Below, piece after piece: positions 46,542 to 56,190 of a stretch of DNA of 64,000 nucleotides. A program made the position numbers and the translations under genes. The stretch is from the NCBI GenBank assembly GCA_900104375.1, contig LT629302.1, positions 3,753,563-3,817,562 of the forward strand, in the 5' to 3' direction. The notes beneath the pieces are model-generated. The model was not told the DNA's origin. It worked only from the letters and a program-made list of their open reading frames with translations, and did no database searches. This DNA comes from Flavobacteriaceae bacterium MAR_2010_188 (lineage in GTDB: Bacteria > Bacteroidota > Bacteroidia > Flavobacteriales > Flavobacteriaceae). The stretch's first letter is position 1. The number at the start of each line of letters is the position of its first letter.

Positions 46542-47400
46542 TCAAGAGAAAACAATAGTCTTATTATTGTAAACCATCACTTTTCTGTGACTGTGCAATT
46601 TAATAGCATCTGAAAGCACGATTTTTTCAAGGTTACGGCCTTTGGCAATTAAATCCTATATGGAATGGGTATGGGTAACGGTGGTAACATCTTGAGCTAT
46701 AATTGGCCCCGCGTCCAATTCTTCGGTAACATAATGACTTGTTGCTCCAATGATTTTTACTCCTCGTTTAAAAGCTGAATGATACGGTTTTGCACCCACA
46801 AAAGCTGGTAAAAAAGAATGGTGTATGTTAATAATCTTATTGGGATATTTATTGATTAGGGTTGGCGAAACAATCTGCATATATCGGGCTAGAACAATAA
46901 AATCAATCTTATGTTGGGTCAGCAATTCTAACTGTTGTTGTTCTGCCTTTAATTTTGATTCGGGATTTACTTCAATATGAAAAAACGGGATCTTAAAATT
47001 TTCGGCGACGTCTTCCAACGTTTTGTGATTGCTTATTATTAAAGGAATCTCAACGTTTAGTTCGTCAAGATTATAACGGCTAAGAATATCATAAAGGCAA
47101 TGGCTGTATTTTGAAACGAACAAAGCCATTTTAGGTTTTAAAGAACTTTCATAAAACTTCCATTTCATCTTAAATTCTTCAGCGATATTCGTCTGAAAAT
47201 CTTTTTCAAGTTCAGAAATGATAATTGATTCATCAGAAAACTCACTTTCGAGCCTCATAAAAAAGACTTTTTGGTCACTGTCAACATATTGATCCACGTA
47301 AATTATGTTACCTCCATTATTGAGTATTAAAGTTTGAAACTTTCGCAATAATGCCTCGTGCATCATCACAAATGACTAATATGGTTATGGATTTGCCCAT
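46542..47400 (-). pseudogene. purU: Formyltetrahydrofolate deformylase, degraded
   Basis: The family start is MGKSITILVICDDARGIIA at 47400, continuing KVSNF. The frame is lost at about 47325-47330 (TTTAATA on the coding strand); removing one A restores NFILNNGGNIIYVDQYVD. The long middle part is intact (FFMRLESEF, ALFVSKYSHCLYDIL, INIHHSFLPAFVGAKPYHSAF, GATSHYVTEELDAGPIIAQ). TAG at 46656-46658 then cuts THTHSI. The same frame continues DLIAKGRNLEKIVLSDAIKL to a natural TGA at 46542. Repaired, the protein has 285 residues, normal for PurU, which releases formate from 10-formyl-THF. Two independent lesions make a sequencing error unlikely. The catalytic core could still be translated from an internal start. 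Confidence 0.9.
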
Positions 47401-47452
47401 CTTTTGTTTTGAAATAAATGTAAATGAAAATTCATAGGTCTCGTGACAAGCA

Positions 47453-47471
47453 TAATATTATTATAATATTA
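47453..47471. promoter_or_regulatory. Perfect 19-bp inverted repeat upstream of icmF
   Basis: TAATATTAT, a central T, then ATAATATTA: a perfect 9-bp inverted repeat, 33 bases before the icmF -7 element. It may be an operator, but its pure A/T content weakens the case. Confidence 0.3.
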
Positions 47472-47503
47472 GGAGTGAGTCCCTAACTTTTTTGGAGTTT
47501 CCG

Positions 47504-47511
47504 TAAATTTG
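47504..47511 (+). promoter_or_regulatory. Putative -7 element of icmF
   Basis: TAAATTTG matches TAnnTTTG. It lies 27 bases before the ATG at 47539 and overlaps the alternative TTG start at 47509, supporting the ATG. Confidence 0.5.
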
Positions 47512-47538
47512 TTGCTCATATTCACCATAATTTTAAAG

Positions 47539-50500
47539 ATGACTCAATCTGAACCTTACAAGCCAAAAAATAAAATCCGTATCGTAACGGCGGCCTCCCT
47601 TTTTGATGGGCACGATGCTGCCATAAATATTATGAGAAGGATAATCCAATCTACTGGAGTGGAGGTAATTCATTTGGGACATGACCGAAGTGTTGAAGAA
47701 GTCGTGAATACTGCGATACAAGAAGATGCAAATGCTATTGCGATGACGTCTTATCAAGGAGGTCATAATGAGTATTTTAAATATATGTACGACCTGCTCA
47801 AGGAAAAAGGAGCAAGTCATATTAAGATTTTCGGCGGCGGCGGCGGCGTAATTCTTCCTGAAGAAATAAAAGAGTTGATGGACTATGGGATTACAAGGAT
47901 TTATTCTCCTGACGATGGACGCCAATTGGGTTTGCAAGGGATGATCAATGATTTGGTGGAGCAATCTGATACTAGCGATAAACTCACATTCCCGAAGGAT
48001 AAAAAAATCAACGGAGAACTAAAGGAAAAGGATGTTAATACCATTGCGCGACTTATTACGATAGCAGAAAACGAACATGAACGCTTCGACGAAATTTTTC
48101 AGTCTAACAATACCGTTAAAAATGATGAAGTTTCCCCAGTTGTACTTGGAATTACCGGAACCGGTGGTGCAGGAAAATCTAGCCTTGTCGATGAATTAGT
48201 AAGGAGGTTTTTAATAGATTTTCCGGAGAAAACAATCGGGATTATTTCCGTGGATCCATCAAAACGTAAAACAGGTGGAGCATTGCTTGGAGATAGGATT
48301 AGGATGAATGCTATAAATTCTCCACGTGTTTATATGAGAAGTTTGGCCACTCGACAATCTAACTTGGCACTTTCCAAACACGTCAATGAAGCAATCGACG
48401 TGCTAAAAGCTGCGGAATATGATTTGATTATTCTAGAGACTTCGGGAATTGGGCAGTCAGATACCGAGATTATAGAACATAGCGATGTCTCTCTTTATGT
48501 GATGACGCCAGAATTTGGTGCAGCTACCCAACTCGAAAAAATCGATATGTTGGACTTTGCCGATTTGGTGGCGATAAATAAGTTCGATAAACGTGGTTCT
48601 CTAGATGCGTTACGAGACGTAAAAAAACAATATATGCGTAACAACCATCTTTGGGATACTCCGCAAGACCAACTTCCTGTTTATGGTACCATCGCTTCTC
48701 AATTCAACGACCCAGGAATGAACGCTCTTTACCGTGCGGTGATGGACAAGATTTCTGAAAAAACAGAATCCAAGCTAAATTCGCATTTTAAAGGCACCAA
48801 TGAACTCAGTGAAAAAATCTTTATTATTCCTCCAGCACGGACACGTTACCTTTCTGAGATTGCAGAAAATAATCGAGCTTATGATAAAACAGCTCTTCAG
48901 CAGGTAGAGGTTGCGCAGAACCTTTATGCTATTTATAAAACCTTGGAATCTGTTTCCGGGATCATGCTGAGCTTGTCGAAGCATGGGATTGAAGATAAGG
49001 GTCTTCGACAGGCTCAGACCGACACTGAGACTGATACTAATAAAGATTTAATTAAAATGTTGATTGCTGAGTTCGACCGAGTGAAACTCAATTTGGATCC
49101 ACTCAATTGGGAAACAATCAAGGGATGGTCAGATAAAGTAAATCGATACCAAGAGCCGGTATATAAATTTGAAGTAAGGGGAAAAGAAATAAAGATAGAA
49201 ACACATACCGAATCACTTTCGCATCTGCAGATTCCAAAGGTTGCTCTTCCAAAATATAAAGCTTGGGGCGATCTTTTAAAGTGGAATCTTCAAGAGAATG
49301 TACCGGGTGAATTTCCTTATACCGCTGGTCTTTATCCATTTAAAAGAACCGGTGAAGATCCTACTAGGATGTTTGCGGGCGAGGGTGGGCCAGAAAGAAC
49401 CAACCGACGTTTTCATTATGTGAGTATGGGGCTTCCGGCAAAACGACTTTCAACTGCTTTTGATAGCGTTACTCTCTATGGAAATGATCCGGATTATAGA
49501 CCTGACATCTATGGAAAAATCGGAAATGCAGGTGTTTCGATTTGCTGTTTAGACGACGCCAAAAAATTATATTCTGGTTTTAATTTGGCCGATAAAATGA
49601 CTTCGGTGAGTATGACCATTAACGGTCCGGCACCGATGTTACTCGGATTTTTTATGAACGCTGCAATCGACCAGCAATGTGAAATCTATATTAAGGATAA
49701 TGGCTTAGAAAATGAGGTTGAAAAAACATTAAAAGAGTTTTACGGAGATTCTGAAAGACCTCAATATTATGGAGAAATCCCAGAAGGAAATAATGGTTTG
49801 GGACTCATGCTCTTAGGAATTACAGGTGATAAAGTGTTGTCCCCCGAGGTTTATGAAAAGATAAAACATGATACGATAACACAAGTACGAGGTACGGTTC
49901 AGGCTGATATATTAAAAGAAGATCAAGCGCAGAATACCTGTATATTCTCAACTGAATTTGCCTTAAGATTAATGGGAGATGTGCAAGAATATTTTATTGA
50001 GAATAAGGTTAGGAATTTTTATTCGGTTTCGATTTCTGGTTATCATATAGCCGAAGCAGGAGCAAATCCTATTTCACAATTGGCATTTACACTTTCCAAC
50101 GGTTTTACTTATGTTGAATATTATCTAAGCCGTGGGATGGACATCGATAAATTCGGACCTAATCTTTCCTTTTTCTTTTCAAATGGAATTGATCCGGAAT
50201 ATGCAGTGATTGGAAGGGTGGCAAGACGGATTTGGTCCAAGGCATTAAAAAACAAGTATGGCGCAAATTCTCGTGCTCAAATGCTAAAATACCATATACA
50301 GACTTCAGGTCGAAGCTTGCACGCCCAAGAAATCGATTTTAATGATATCCGTACGACACTTCAAGCGCTTTACGCGATTTATGATAACTGTAATTCTCTT
50401 CATACCAATGCTTACGACGAGGCCATTACTACGCCAACTGAAGAATCGGTAAGACGCGCAATGGCAATTCAGCTTATAATCAATAAGGAGCTTGGTCTAG

Positions 50501-50982
50501 CTAAAAATGAAAATCCGATTCAAGGCGCTTTTATTATTGAAGAACTGACCGATTTGGTCGAAGAGGCCGTGCTTTTAGAATTTGATAGGATTACCGAAAG
50601 AGGAGGAGTTCTTGGAGCAATGGAAACGATGTACCAACGCAGCAAAATTCAAGAAGAGAGTCTTTATTATGAAACCTTAAAGCATAATGGTGAATTTCCT
50701 ATAATTGGGGTGAATACATTTTTGAGTTCTAAAGGTTCACCGACCATTCAGCCAAAAGAAGTTATACGTGCCACTGAAGAAGAAAAGCAACTTCAAATTA
50801 AAACCTTAAAAAATCTTCACGAGGCGTTTAATACAGATGAAATTTTGGAGAATCTTCAAGAACGTGCGATAAAAAACGAAAATATTTTTGAAGCGCTGAT
50901 GGAAGTTTGTAAAGTTTGTTCCTTGGGACAAATAACGAATGCTTTATTTGAGGTAGGCGGACAGTATAGAAGAAATATGTAA
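47539..50982 (+). CDS. icmF: Fused isobutyryl-CoA mutase IcmF
   Basis: 1147 residues from the ATG at 47539; an upstream TTG (47509) is rejected because it lies in the promoter. IcmF joins a B12-binding domain, a MeaI-type G-protein chaperone and the mutase subunit, and interconverts isobutyryl- and butyryl-CoA. B12-binding motif [11 protein letters not shown] is near residue 24. The GTPase P-loop [14 protein letters not shown] is near 206, with [19 protein letters not shown] and [11 protein letters not shown]. The mutase half has [32 protein letters not shown] and [19 protein letters not shown] and RTNRRFHY are the ICM-type substrate residues, not the MCM type. A REP-like element lies in the linker between GTPase and mutase. 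Confidence 0.96.
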   Translation: MTQSEPYKPKNKIRIVTAASLFDGHDAAINIMRRIIQSTGVEVIHLGHDRSVEEVVNTAIQEDANAIAMTSYQGGHNEYFKYMYDLLKEKGASHIKIFGGGGGVILPEEIKELMDYGITRIYSPDDGRQLGLQGMINDLVEQSDTSDKLTFPKDKKINGELKEKDVNTIARLITIAENEHERFDEIFQSNNTVKNDEVSPVVLGITGTGGAGKSSLVDELVRRFLIDFPEKTIGIISVDPSKRKTGGALLGDRIRMNAINSPRVYMRSLATRQSNLALSKHVNEAIDVLKAAEYDLIILETSGIGQSDTEIIEHSDVSLYVMTPEFGAATQLEKIDMLDFADLVAINKFDKRGSLDALRDVKKQYMRNNHLWDTPQDQLPVYGTIASQFNDPGMNALYRAVMDKISEKTESKLNSHFKGTNELSEKIFIIPPARTRYLSEIAENNRAYDKTALQQVEVAQNLYAIYKTLESVSGIMLSLSKHGIEDKGLRQAQTDTETDTNKDLIKMLIAEFDRVKLNLDPLNWETIKGWSDKVNRYQEPVYKFEVRGKEIKIETHTESLSHLQIPKVALPKYKAWGDLLKWNLQENVPGEFPYTAGLYPFKRTGEDPTRMFAGEGGPERTNRRFHYVSMGLPAKRLSTAFDSVTLYGNDPDYRPDIYGKIGNAGVSICCLDDAKKLYSGFNLADKMTSVSMTINGPAPMLLGFFMNAAIDQQCEIYIKDNGLENEVEKTLKEFYGDSERPQYYGEIPEGNNGLGLMLLGITGDKVLSPEVYEKIKHDTITQVRGTVQADILKEDQAQNTCIFSTEFALRLMGDVQEYFIENKVRNFYSVSISGYHIAEAGANPISQLAFTLSNGFTYVEYYLSRGMDIDKFGPNLSFFFSNGIDPEYAVIGRVARRIWSKALKNKYGANSRAQMLKYHIQTSGRSLHAQEIDFNDIRTTLQALYAIYDNCNSLHTNAYDEAITTPTEESVRRAMAIQLIINKELGLAKNENPIQGAFIIEELTDLVEEAVLLEFDRITERGGVLGAMETMYQRSKIQEESLYYETLKHNGEFPIIGVNTFLSSKGSPTIQPKEVIRATEEEKQLQIKTLKNLHEAFNTDEILENLQERAIKNENIFEALMEVCKVCSLGQITNALFEVGGQYRRNM
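48967..49017. repeat. REP-like inverted repeat inside the icmF reading frame
   Basis: CTGAGCTTGTCGAAG (48967-48981) and CTTCGACAGGCTCAG (49003-49017) are inverted copies with one mismatch, separated by 21 bases. Translated, this gives the odd segment [19 protein letters not shown], which I recognise as the usual translation of this flavobacterial repeat. It is in frame, in a linker, so the mutase remains open. Confidence 0.8.
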
Positions 50983-50991
50983 GCAGCGAAC

Positions 50992-51016
50992 CACTTTTTC
51001 CTTTACGGAAAAAGTG
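50992..51016 (+). terminator. Hairpin after icmF (terminator-like)
   Basis: Perfect 10-bp stem CACTTTTTCC/GGAAAAAGTG with loop TTTAC, 10 bases past the icmF stop. No T run follows, so termination is uncertain. Confidence 0.4.
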
Positions 51017-51028
51017 TGTGAGTCGCTT

Positions 51029-51306
51029 ATGCCGACATGCGCAGCATCGTCGGTATCATGTTTACCCGAATTCAAATAGAGTATTATTTATGCCGACATG
51101 CTCAGCTTCGTCGGTATCAAATTTAGGCGAATTCAAATAAAGCATCATGTATGCCGACATGCTCAGCTTCGTCGATATCATATTTTCCCGAATTTAATTA
51201 AAGAATACGCTTATGCCGACATGCGCAGCATCGTCGGTATCATGTTTTTCCGGATGTAAATAGAGAATACGCTTATGCCGACATGCGCAGCTTCGTGGGT
51301 AGCTTA
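51029..51306. repeat. Five tandem 61-62 bp repeats with internal hairpins
   Basis: Copies begin at 51029, 51090, 51151, 51213 and 51275 (spacing 61, 61, 62, 62). Each has a conserved ATGCCGACATG-C/G-GCAGC-A/T-TCGTCGGTAT block that can fold (CCGAC/GTCGG stem), followed by a weaker conserved CCCGAATTCAAAT-AGAATACGCTT-like section. The last copy is degenerate (GTGGGT). Because the sections between the blocks are also similar, this is a tandem array, not CRISPR. Confidence 0.85.
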
Positions 51307-51529
51307 TTATGAGCATCTTCCAAGGTATGTAACGCTGTTTTTTTCATTTAAAAAGCATACTCGCAACCCTATTTTAGAATTCTAGATGAGCATTTCAACG
51401 TTAAATTCTGTAAGAAAAATACTTTCAATACCTTATTTAATCCCTTCAACTAATTTTTATTTTTATTCTGTTTCCTGATTGTAGATTTGGTTTCCCTCAT
51501 TTACTAAAAACAAGTTTAACCTCAACTAT
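51307..51529. other. AT-rich region with a small-gene promoter
   Basis: No ORF or repeat is seen in the first part. TAGATTTG at 51482-51489 is an exact match to the -7 consensus and lies 41 bases before the ATG of the small ORF. No -33 element is evident. Confidence 0.4.
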
Positions 51530-51667
51530 ATGATTATGGAAACTACATTGAATTACCGCTTTGAGAGAAAATCTCAAAATTTCTTTGAATGGTTATGTTA
51601 TACCATTAAATCAGAAAGATACTTTGAAGCTGAAAGCCAAATTGTAGGCTATACTGAAGGAAACTAA
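51530..51667 (+). CDS. Small ORF of 45 residues, unknown
   Basis: ATG at 51530 (or 51536 by the second Met), TAA at 51665. The product contains METTLNYRFERKSQNFFEW and ends ESQIVGYTEGN. It is charged and aromatic, without a signal or TM segment. A consensus -7 element upstream and a good terminator 25 bases downstream suggest a real transcript. I do not recognise a family. Confidence 0.45.
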   Translation: MIMETTLNYRFERKSQNFFEWLCYTIKSERYFEAESQIVGYTEGN

Positions 51668-51692
51668 GAAGTACAATTATATGTTTAAATAG

Positions 51693-51729
51693 AGACCTCA
51701 TAGATTTCAATAATCTTTGAGGTCTTTTT
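51693..51729 (+). terminator. Terminator after the small ORF
   Basis: AGACCTCA...TGAGGTCT stem with an AGATT/AATCT extension, followed by TTTTT. Confidence 0.75.
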
Positions 51730-51755
51730 CAATCTCGCTATTAATATTTCGTATA

Positions 51756-52151
51756 TTATAAAGTCATCATCCAATGACTTTGCATTTTTCTAAATTTTTT
51801 CAGCTCTCTCCTAAGAAGTGGTAAGAATTCCTTACCGTTGCTATCGCATTTTTCTAATCTATAAGAATTGCGATAAAGCAAATTGGTCATAATCCTAACC
51901 CTTGCAGCATGCTTGTGACGTCTGTCTGAACATTGCTCCAATTCAGCCTTAAGAATCTCTGGAGCGAGAGAAGTGGATTGTTGAACAATATCCCCGCTAA
52001 AATAAATTTCCTTTTTCTCCGAACCATCCTGATTTAAATCCGAAAGGTCGTAATTTAAATAGGCAGAGATATTTTGGGAAAGGGTAAAGATATCCAGTGC
52101 CTTCTTATAAATCGGCATGTCGTACAAATGATGTGGCAAACTGGAGAGCAT
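51756..52151 (-). CDS. Conserved helical protein, unknown
   Basis: 131 residues, all-helical by composition. MPIYKKALDIFTLSQNISAYL resembles the first helix of four-helix-bundle (23S rRNA intervening-sequence type) proteins. DIVQQSTSLAPEILKAELEQCS and RNSYRLEKCDSNGKEFLPLLRRELKKFRK form the remaining helices. No catalytic motif. Diverges from an Lrp/AsnC regulator. Family assignment is tentative. Confidence 0.6.
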   Translation of the reverse strand: MLSSLPHHLYDMPIYKKALDIFTLSQNISAYLNYDLSDLNQDGSEKKEIYFSGDIVQQSTSLAPEILKAELEQCSDRRHKHAARVRIMTNLLYRNSYRLEKCDSNGKEFLPLLRRELKKFRKMQSHWMMTL

Positions 52152-52266
52152 TGTTTTTCTTATTCAATACAGTAAAAATAATGACAAGTACTGCAACTCT
52201 TCTTAATATATTAAAGCAAATGATTAAATTTGCCTTCGATATTAAATTATTTTTATCATATAACTT

Positions 52267-52737
52267 ATGAATATAGACGAACTTAACTGGAAGATTCTGA
52301 CCTGCCTGCAGAGCAATGCCAGACAATCGAACGCCGAAATTGGCCGCAGGGTGGGGATTTCCTCTCCGGCTGTTGCGGAGAGAATCAGAAAAATGGAAGA
52401 CCTTGGAGTTATTGACAGCTATAAGACAATAGTCTCGCCATTTGAAGTGGGTTATCAGCTAAAAGCGATTATAACCTTAAAAGCCTTTATGGGAAAATTA
52501 AAACCCTTTTTAGAAAAAGTAAAAACCTTTAGAGAAGTTCTGGATTGTTACCGAATAACCGGAAATGAGAATATCGTGATGATCGTGGTTCTTAATAATC
52601 ACGTGCATTTAGAGCGTTTTATAGACCAATTAATCACCTACGGAGAAACCAAGACCCAGATTGTGCTTTCTTCTGTAATCAACAATAACCCGATTTCAAA
52701 AAAACAACCCATCGCTCAGCCATTCGCTAACCCGTAA
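52267..52737 (+). CDS. Lrp/AsnC-family transcriptional regulator
   Basis: 156 residues. The N-terminal winged HTH is LDELNWKILTCLQSN-type (NIDELNWKILTCLQSNAR) and IGRRVGISSPAVAERIRKMED; the C-terminal RAM ligand-binding domain is GYQLKAIITLKA and DCYRITGNENIVMIVVL. Feast/famine regulators usually bind amino acids and control neighbouring metabolic genes. The target here is unknown; the divergent helical gene or the downstream amidohydrolase are candidates. Confidence 0.93.
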   Translation: MNIDELNWKILTCLQSNARQSNAEIGRRVGISSPAVAERIRKMEDLGVIDSYKTIVSPFEVGYQLKAIITLKAFMGKLKPFLEKVKTFREVLDCYRITGNENIVMIVVLNNHVHLERFIDQLITYGETKTQIVLSSVINNNPISKKQPIAQPFANP

Positions 52738-53213
52738 CTTAATTATCTATGTTTTTAAAGCTGAAAACAACTAGGGTTATTTTAATAATTCACCGTTTCA
52801 GCAGCGCTTTGTCTTTTGGCCAAATTGATACTGGCATGGTAAAATACATGAAAGTTTATGGATAGATACAAGCTTTATGAACTAACTTTTGTCCGTTCTA
52901 ATCCCGATTACGTTCCTGTTAGCCCGGAACAAAAGGAATTTTGTGATTTTATAATTACCCAGCGAAGCGAAAATCAAACTAATTGATCATTCATTGCCGA
53001 ATCTTTCAGATAAGGTTTGCTGAATAATGCATTACCGCACCTACCCTTAAAAGATAATACTCTCGATTATGCGAAATTTTTCGCACCCACTAAGTTTTAT
53101 TGGAGACCTATTCCACAGTAGATACTTAATTAGAACTTTTTCTAATGATAATATTTTGCGTTGTTATTTGTATTTTTAAATAAACTAATGGTATTTTAAA
53201 TACAACATAAAAT
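52738..53213 (+). other. 476-base region with two short overlapping ORFs
   Basis: Two short frames overlap in the first half: ATG at 52749 to TAG at 52865 (38 codons), and ATG at 52858 to TGA at 52986 (42 codons, MDRYKLYELTFVRSNPDYVP...). Neither is recognised. The rest is AT-rich with a small TGCGAAA/TTTCGCA palindrome near 53069. It may be a decayed gene or noise. No RNA gene is seen. Confidence 0.35.
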
Positions 53214-54539
53214 ATGAAATTCCTTTACCTAATATTTATCCTGCCAATTTTTTCACTGGCGCAAAATAACACCAAAGCCTTAGTTGGCGGTACTTTGATC
53301 GATGGTTATGGAGCTACACCTATCCAGAATAGCGTAGTCATTATTGAAAATGATAAAATAACCCAAGTAGGAACGGTTGAAACTATTAAGATACCTGAAA
53401 ATGCAGAAATCATTTCTACTGAAGGAATGTCTGTTTTGCCCGGTCTCTGGGACATGCATGTTCATACGATGATCAATGGACATGCCGATTACGACTATTG
53501 GGACAAAACCTACCCGCCACTGCTCGAAGATGTAATTATGCCAGCATCGGCCAACCAATTGCTTATGGCAGGCGTTACTAGCGCAAGGGATTTGGGTGGA
53601 CCATTAAAAGAAAGTATATCGGTTAGGGATAGAATAAATAAAGGTGAGATACCTGGCGCGACTCTATATGTTTCTGGCCCTTTTATTCAGAAGAAACCCT
53701 ATCCCGGGACCGAAGATTTTAGATGGGGAATCGATGGGGTGGAAGATGCCCGAAAGAAAATCAAGACCTTAGCAGATGCGGGTGTAGATTGCGTTAAACT
53801 GATCGATCAAGACCAAATGACTCCTGAAGAATTAAAAGCAGTCGTGGATACGGCCCATAAATATAATCTCAAGGTCGTGGCACATGGTCATCGCCCGGAA
53901 GAAATAAGGAAAGGTTTAGCGGCAGGAGTAGATTGCATTGAACATACAGGCTTATCTTCATCACCCAAATACCCGGAGGATATAATGGAAATGATAAGGG
54001 AGCGAACTGCCCAGATGAATCTGGGACCTCTTTTTTGGTGTCCCACTGTAGAAGGTTTATATAATTATGAATATGTTAGGGATAACGGAGAACATTTAGA
54101 TAACGACTCTTGGCATAGAGGCTTGAACGACACCATCGTTGCTGACATAAAAAATAGTTTTAAGCATAAGGATAGACTGCCATATTTTCAATTAACCCCG
54201 ATAAGGAAACCCACTTTACAAACTAAAATTAAACAACTAATGGATGCAGGTGTGGTTTTATTGATAGGTACCGATAGTGGAATCCCAATGAAATTTCACA
54301 GTCAATCAACTTGGAATGAATTTGATGTATGGGTCAATGAATTTGGAATTGATCCTATGTATGCCATACGGGCCGCTACCTATTGGCCTTCTAAATGGAT
54401 GGGAGTAGAAGAACAGGTAGGGACCATATCAGAAGGAAAATATGCCGACATCATAGCCGTTAAGGGTGATGTATTAAGGCATATTGATTTATTGAGCGAT
54501 GTAGATATTATTATAAAGCATGGTAAGAGATACAAATAA
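53214..54539 (+). CDS. Secreted amidohydrolase (imidazolonepropionase-like)
   Basis: 441 residues. Signal peptide 1-16 (PIFSLAQ). The metal-dependent TIM-barrel has the HxH motif GLWDMHVHT (about 81-86), VKLIDQDQ, VVAHGHRP and IEHTG ligands, and the Asp in LIGTDSG. The C-terminal GTISEGKYADIIAVKGD is the returning beta sandwich. Members act on dipeptides, prolyl compounds or cyclic amides in the periplasm. The exact substrate is unknown. Confidence 0.9.
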   Translation: MKFLYLIFILPIFSLAQNNTKALVGGTLIDGYGATPIQNSVVIIENDKITQVGTVETIKIPENAEIISTEGMSVLPGLWDMHVHTMINGHADYDYWDKTYPPLLEDVIMPASANQLLMAGVTSARDLGGPLKESISVRDRINKGEIPGATLYVSGPFIQKKPYPGTEDFRWGIDGVEDARKKIKTLADAGVDCVKLIDQDQMTPEELKAVVDTAHKYNLKVVAHGHRPEEIRKGLAAGVDCIEHTGLSSSPKYPEDIMEMIRERTAQMNLGPLFWCPTVEGLYNYEYVRDNGEHLDNDSWHRGLNDTIVADIKNSFKHKDRLPYFQLTPIRKPTLQTKIKQLMDAGVVLLIGTDSGIPMKFHSQSTWNEFDVWVNEFGIDPMYAIRAATYWPSKWMGVEEQVGTISEGKYADIIAVKGDVLRHIDLLSDVDIIIKHGKRYK

Positions 54540-54605
54540 CCCTGCCTAATTTGTTCTTTCTTTCCTTACTTAGAGCATTAAAAAAAAAGCACTTGAGGAG
54601 TAAGT

Positions 54606-56159
54606 CTAGTCTTTAATCCCAGGCTGTTTTAAAGTGAAGTTTTCTTCAACTTTCGCTTTGTCTACCATGTCTTTTACCTCTGCCAAAAGTCTTTTCGCAT
54701 CGTAAATGATTCCATCTTTGATGGTATATTTCACCCCGCCAACTCTGGTAACTTCATTATCATCAGTTAGCCTTATCGCGCCAGTACCATATAATACTTT
54801 AAAGTTGGCCAAAGGATTTTCTTCAACAATAACAAAATCTGCTAACTTCCCAACTTGAACCGAACCAATTTTATCTTCCCAGCCCAAAGCCTCTGCGCCA
54901 TTTAAGGTGGCAGAACGGATTACTTCAAGAGGATGAAAACCAGCTTCTCTTAAAAGTTCCATTTCGCGGATATAGGCAAAACCATAAAGTTGGTAGATAA
55001 AACCAGAATCCGAACCAGTCGTAACTCTTCCGCCACGATTTTTATATTCATTTATAAATTGCATCCAAATATTAAAATTCCTCTTCCACGCAATCTCTTG
55101 GTCTGTACCCCAATCGTGCCAGTAACTTCCGTGGCTTACTTTACTTGGCTCATAAAACTTCCATAATGATGGCAAGGTGTAATCTTCGTGCCATTCGGCC
55201 CTTCGAGCGCCCATAAGATCACGACTCGCTTCATAAATATTAAAGGTGGGGTCTATTGTAAAATCTAATTCTAGCAATTCGTCCATAACGGCATTCCATT
55301 TTTCTGACCCTGGCTTGGCCGCTTGTTGCCATAGATTTCCGGCATTTTCAAAACGATGTTGTTCATTTTGATAATTGTAATCTGCTGGATAATCTTGTAC
55401 CGTTCTATCATCAAAAAGCGCTTCTGGTAGTCCATACCAATGTTCCATTGATGTTAGTCCAGCTCTTGCTGAATGTAACACATTCCACCTTGCAACGCTT
55501 AACTGCGCGTGATGGCAAGCTGAGCCTAATCCAAGTTTTTTATTTTCGTTAAGTGCTGCTTCCATAACAGCTGGCTCTGCTCCAAAGAATTTTATTCCAT
55601 CGGCACCATTTTTTGCATTATTCCGTACCCACTCCCGTGCTTGTTCTGCAGTGGTGATTTCGGTATCGTTTCCAGAACCGAAACCGACATAATCAAATAG
55701 TCTTGGTGCAACAATCTCATTTGCCGAACTTTGTTTTTTTAACTCTTTAGCCGGGATTCCACTTGCTTGTCTAACTGTAGTAACACCATGCGCCATCCAA
55801 AGCCTAAATACATATTCTGGAGATGCGCCTTGAGCTTTACCACCAATGTGCCCGTGCATATCTATAAATCCCGGTAAAAGATACATTCCGTTGGCGTCGA
55901 GCTCTTTGCCACCTTCCTTTAATTTTGGCCGGCCAGCTTCATCAATTGGCACTCCATCATAACCGACAACCTGAATGTCTTTGATTATATTATTTTCAAC
56001 CACAATATCTATTGGTCCACGTGGAGGGGAACCATCACCGTTGATTAGGGTAACACCACGTATTATAAGTTGATTGTATGGACCATCTCCCAAATAATCT
56101 TGTTGGGAGAATGTGCTTATTGTAAACAGCACTAAGAGGGCGGTAACTAATTTTTTCAT
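54606..56159 (-). CDS. Secreted amidohydrolase
   Basis: 517 residues from Met at 56159 (MKKLVTALLVLFTISTFSQ), which gives a clean signal peptide; a longer frame opens at 56219 but overlaps the end of the M14 gene. HxH motif GFIDMHGHIGG, GADGIKFFGAE, ACHHAQLS, MEHWYGLPEA, and the Asp in TTGSDSG. The C-terminus has GSVQVGKLADFVIVEENP. Follows the M14 carboxypeptidase by 31 bases. Confidence 0.9.
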   Translation of the reverse strand: MKKLVTALLVLFTISTFSQQDYLGDGPYNQLIIRGVTLINGDGSPPRGPIDIVVENNIIKDIQVVGYDGVPIDEAGRPKLKEGGKELDANGMYLLPGFIDMHGHIGGKAQGASPEYVFRLWMAHGVTTVRQASGIPAKELKKQSSANEIVAPRLFDYVGFGSGNDTEITTAEQAREWVRNNAKNGADGIKFFGAEPAVMEAALNENKKLGLGSACHHAQLSVARWNVLHSARAGLTSMEHWYGLPEALFDDRTVQDYPADYNYQNEQHRFENAGNLWQQAAKPGSEKWNAVMDELLELDFTIDPTFNIYEASRDLMGARRAEWHEDYTLPSLWKFYEPSKVSHGSYWHDWGTDQEIAWKRNFNIWMQFINEYKNRGGRVTTGSDSGFIYQLYGFAYIREMELLREAGFHPLEVIRSATLNGAEALGWEDKIGSVQVGKLADFVIVEENPLANFKVLYGTGAIRLTDDNEVTRVGGVKYTIKDGIIYDAKRLLAEVKDMVDKAKVEENFTLKQPGIKD

Positions 56160-56190
56160 ATTTGGTTTCTGGATTATAATCAATTTGGTG

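Noticed and set aside
47509..47538. TTG start extending icmF by 10 residues
   Set aside because: The TTG lies inside the TAAATTTG promoter box, and the added residues are not conserved-looking. ATG at 47539 is preferred.
47401..47538. Cobalamin riboswitch before the B12 enzyme icmF
   Set aside because: The gap is only 138 bases and AT-rich, and no B12-box-like conserved segment is visible.
51029..51306. Possible CRISPR array (conserved blocks at regular spacing)
   Set aside because: The stretches between conserved blocks are themselves similar to each other, the period is 61-62 bp, and no cas genes are nearby. It is a tandem repeat.
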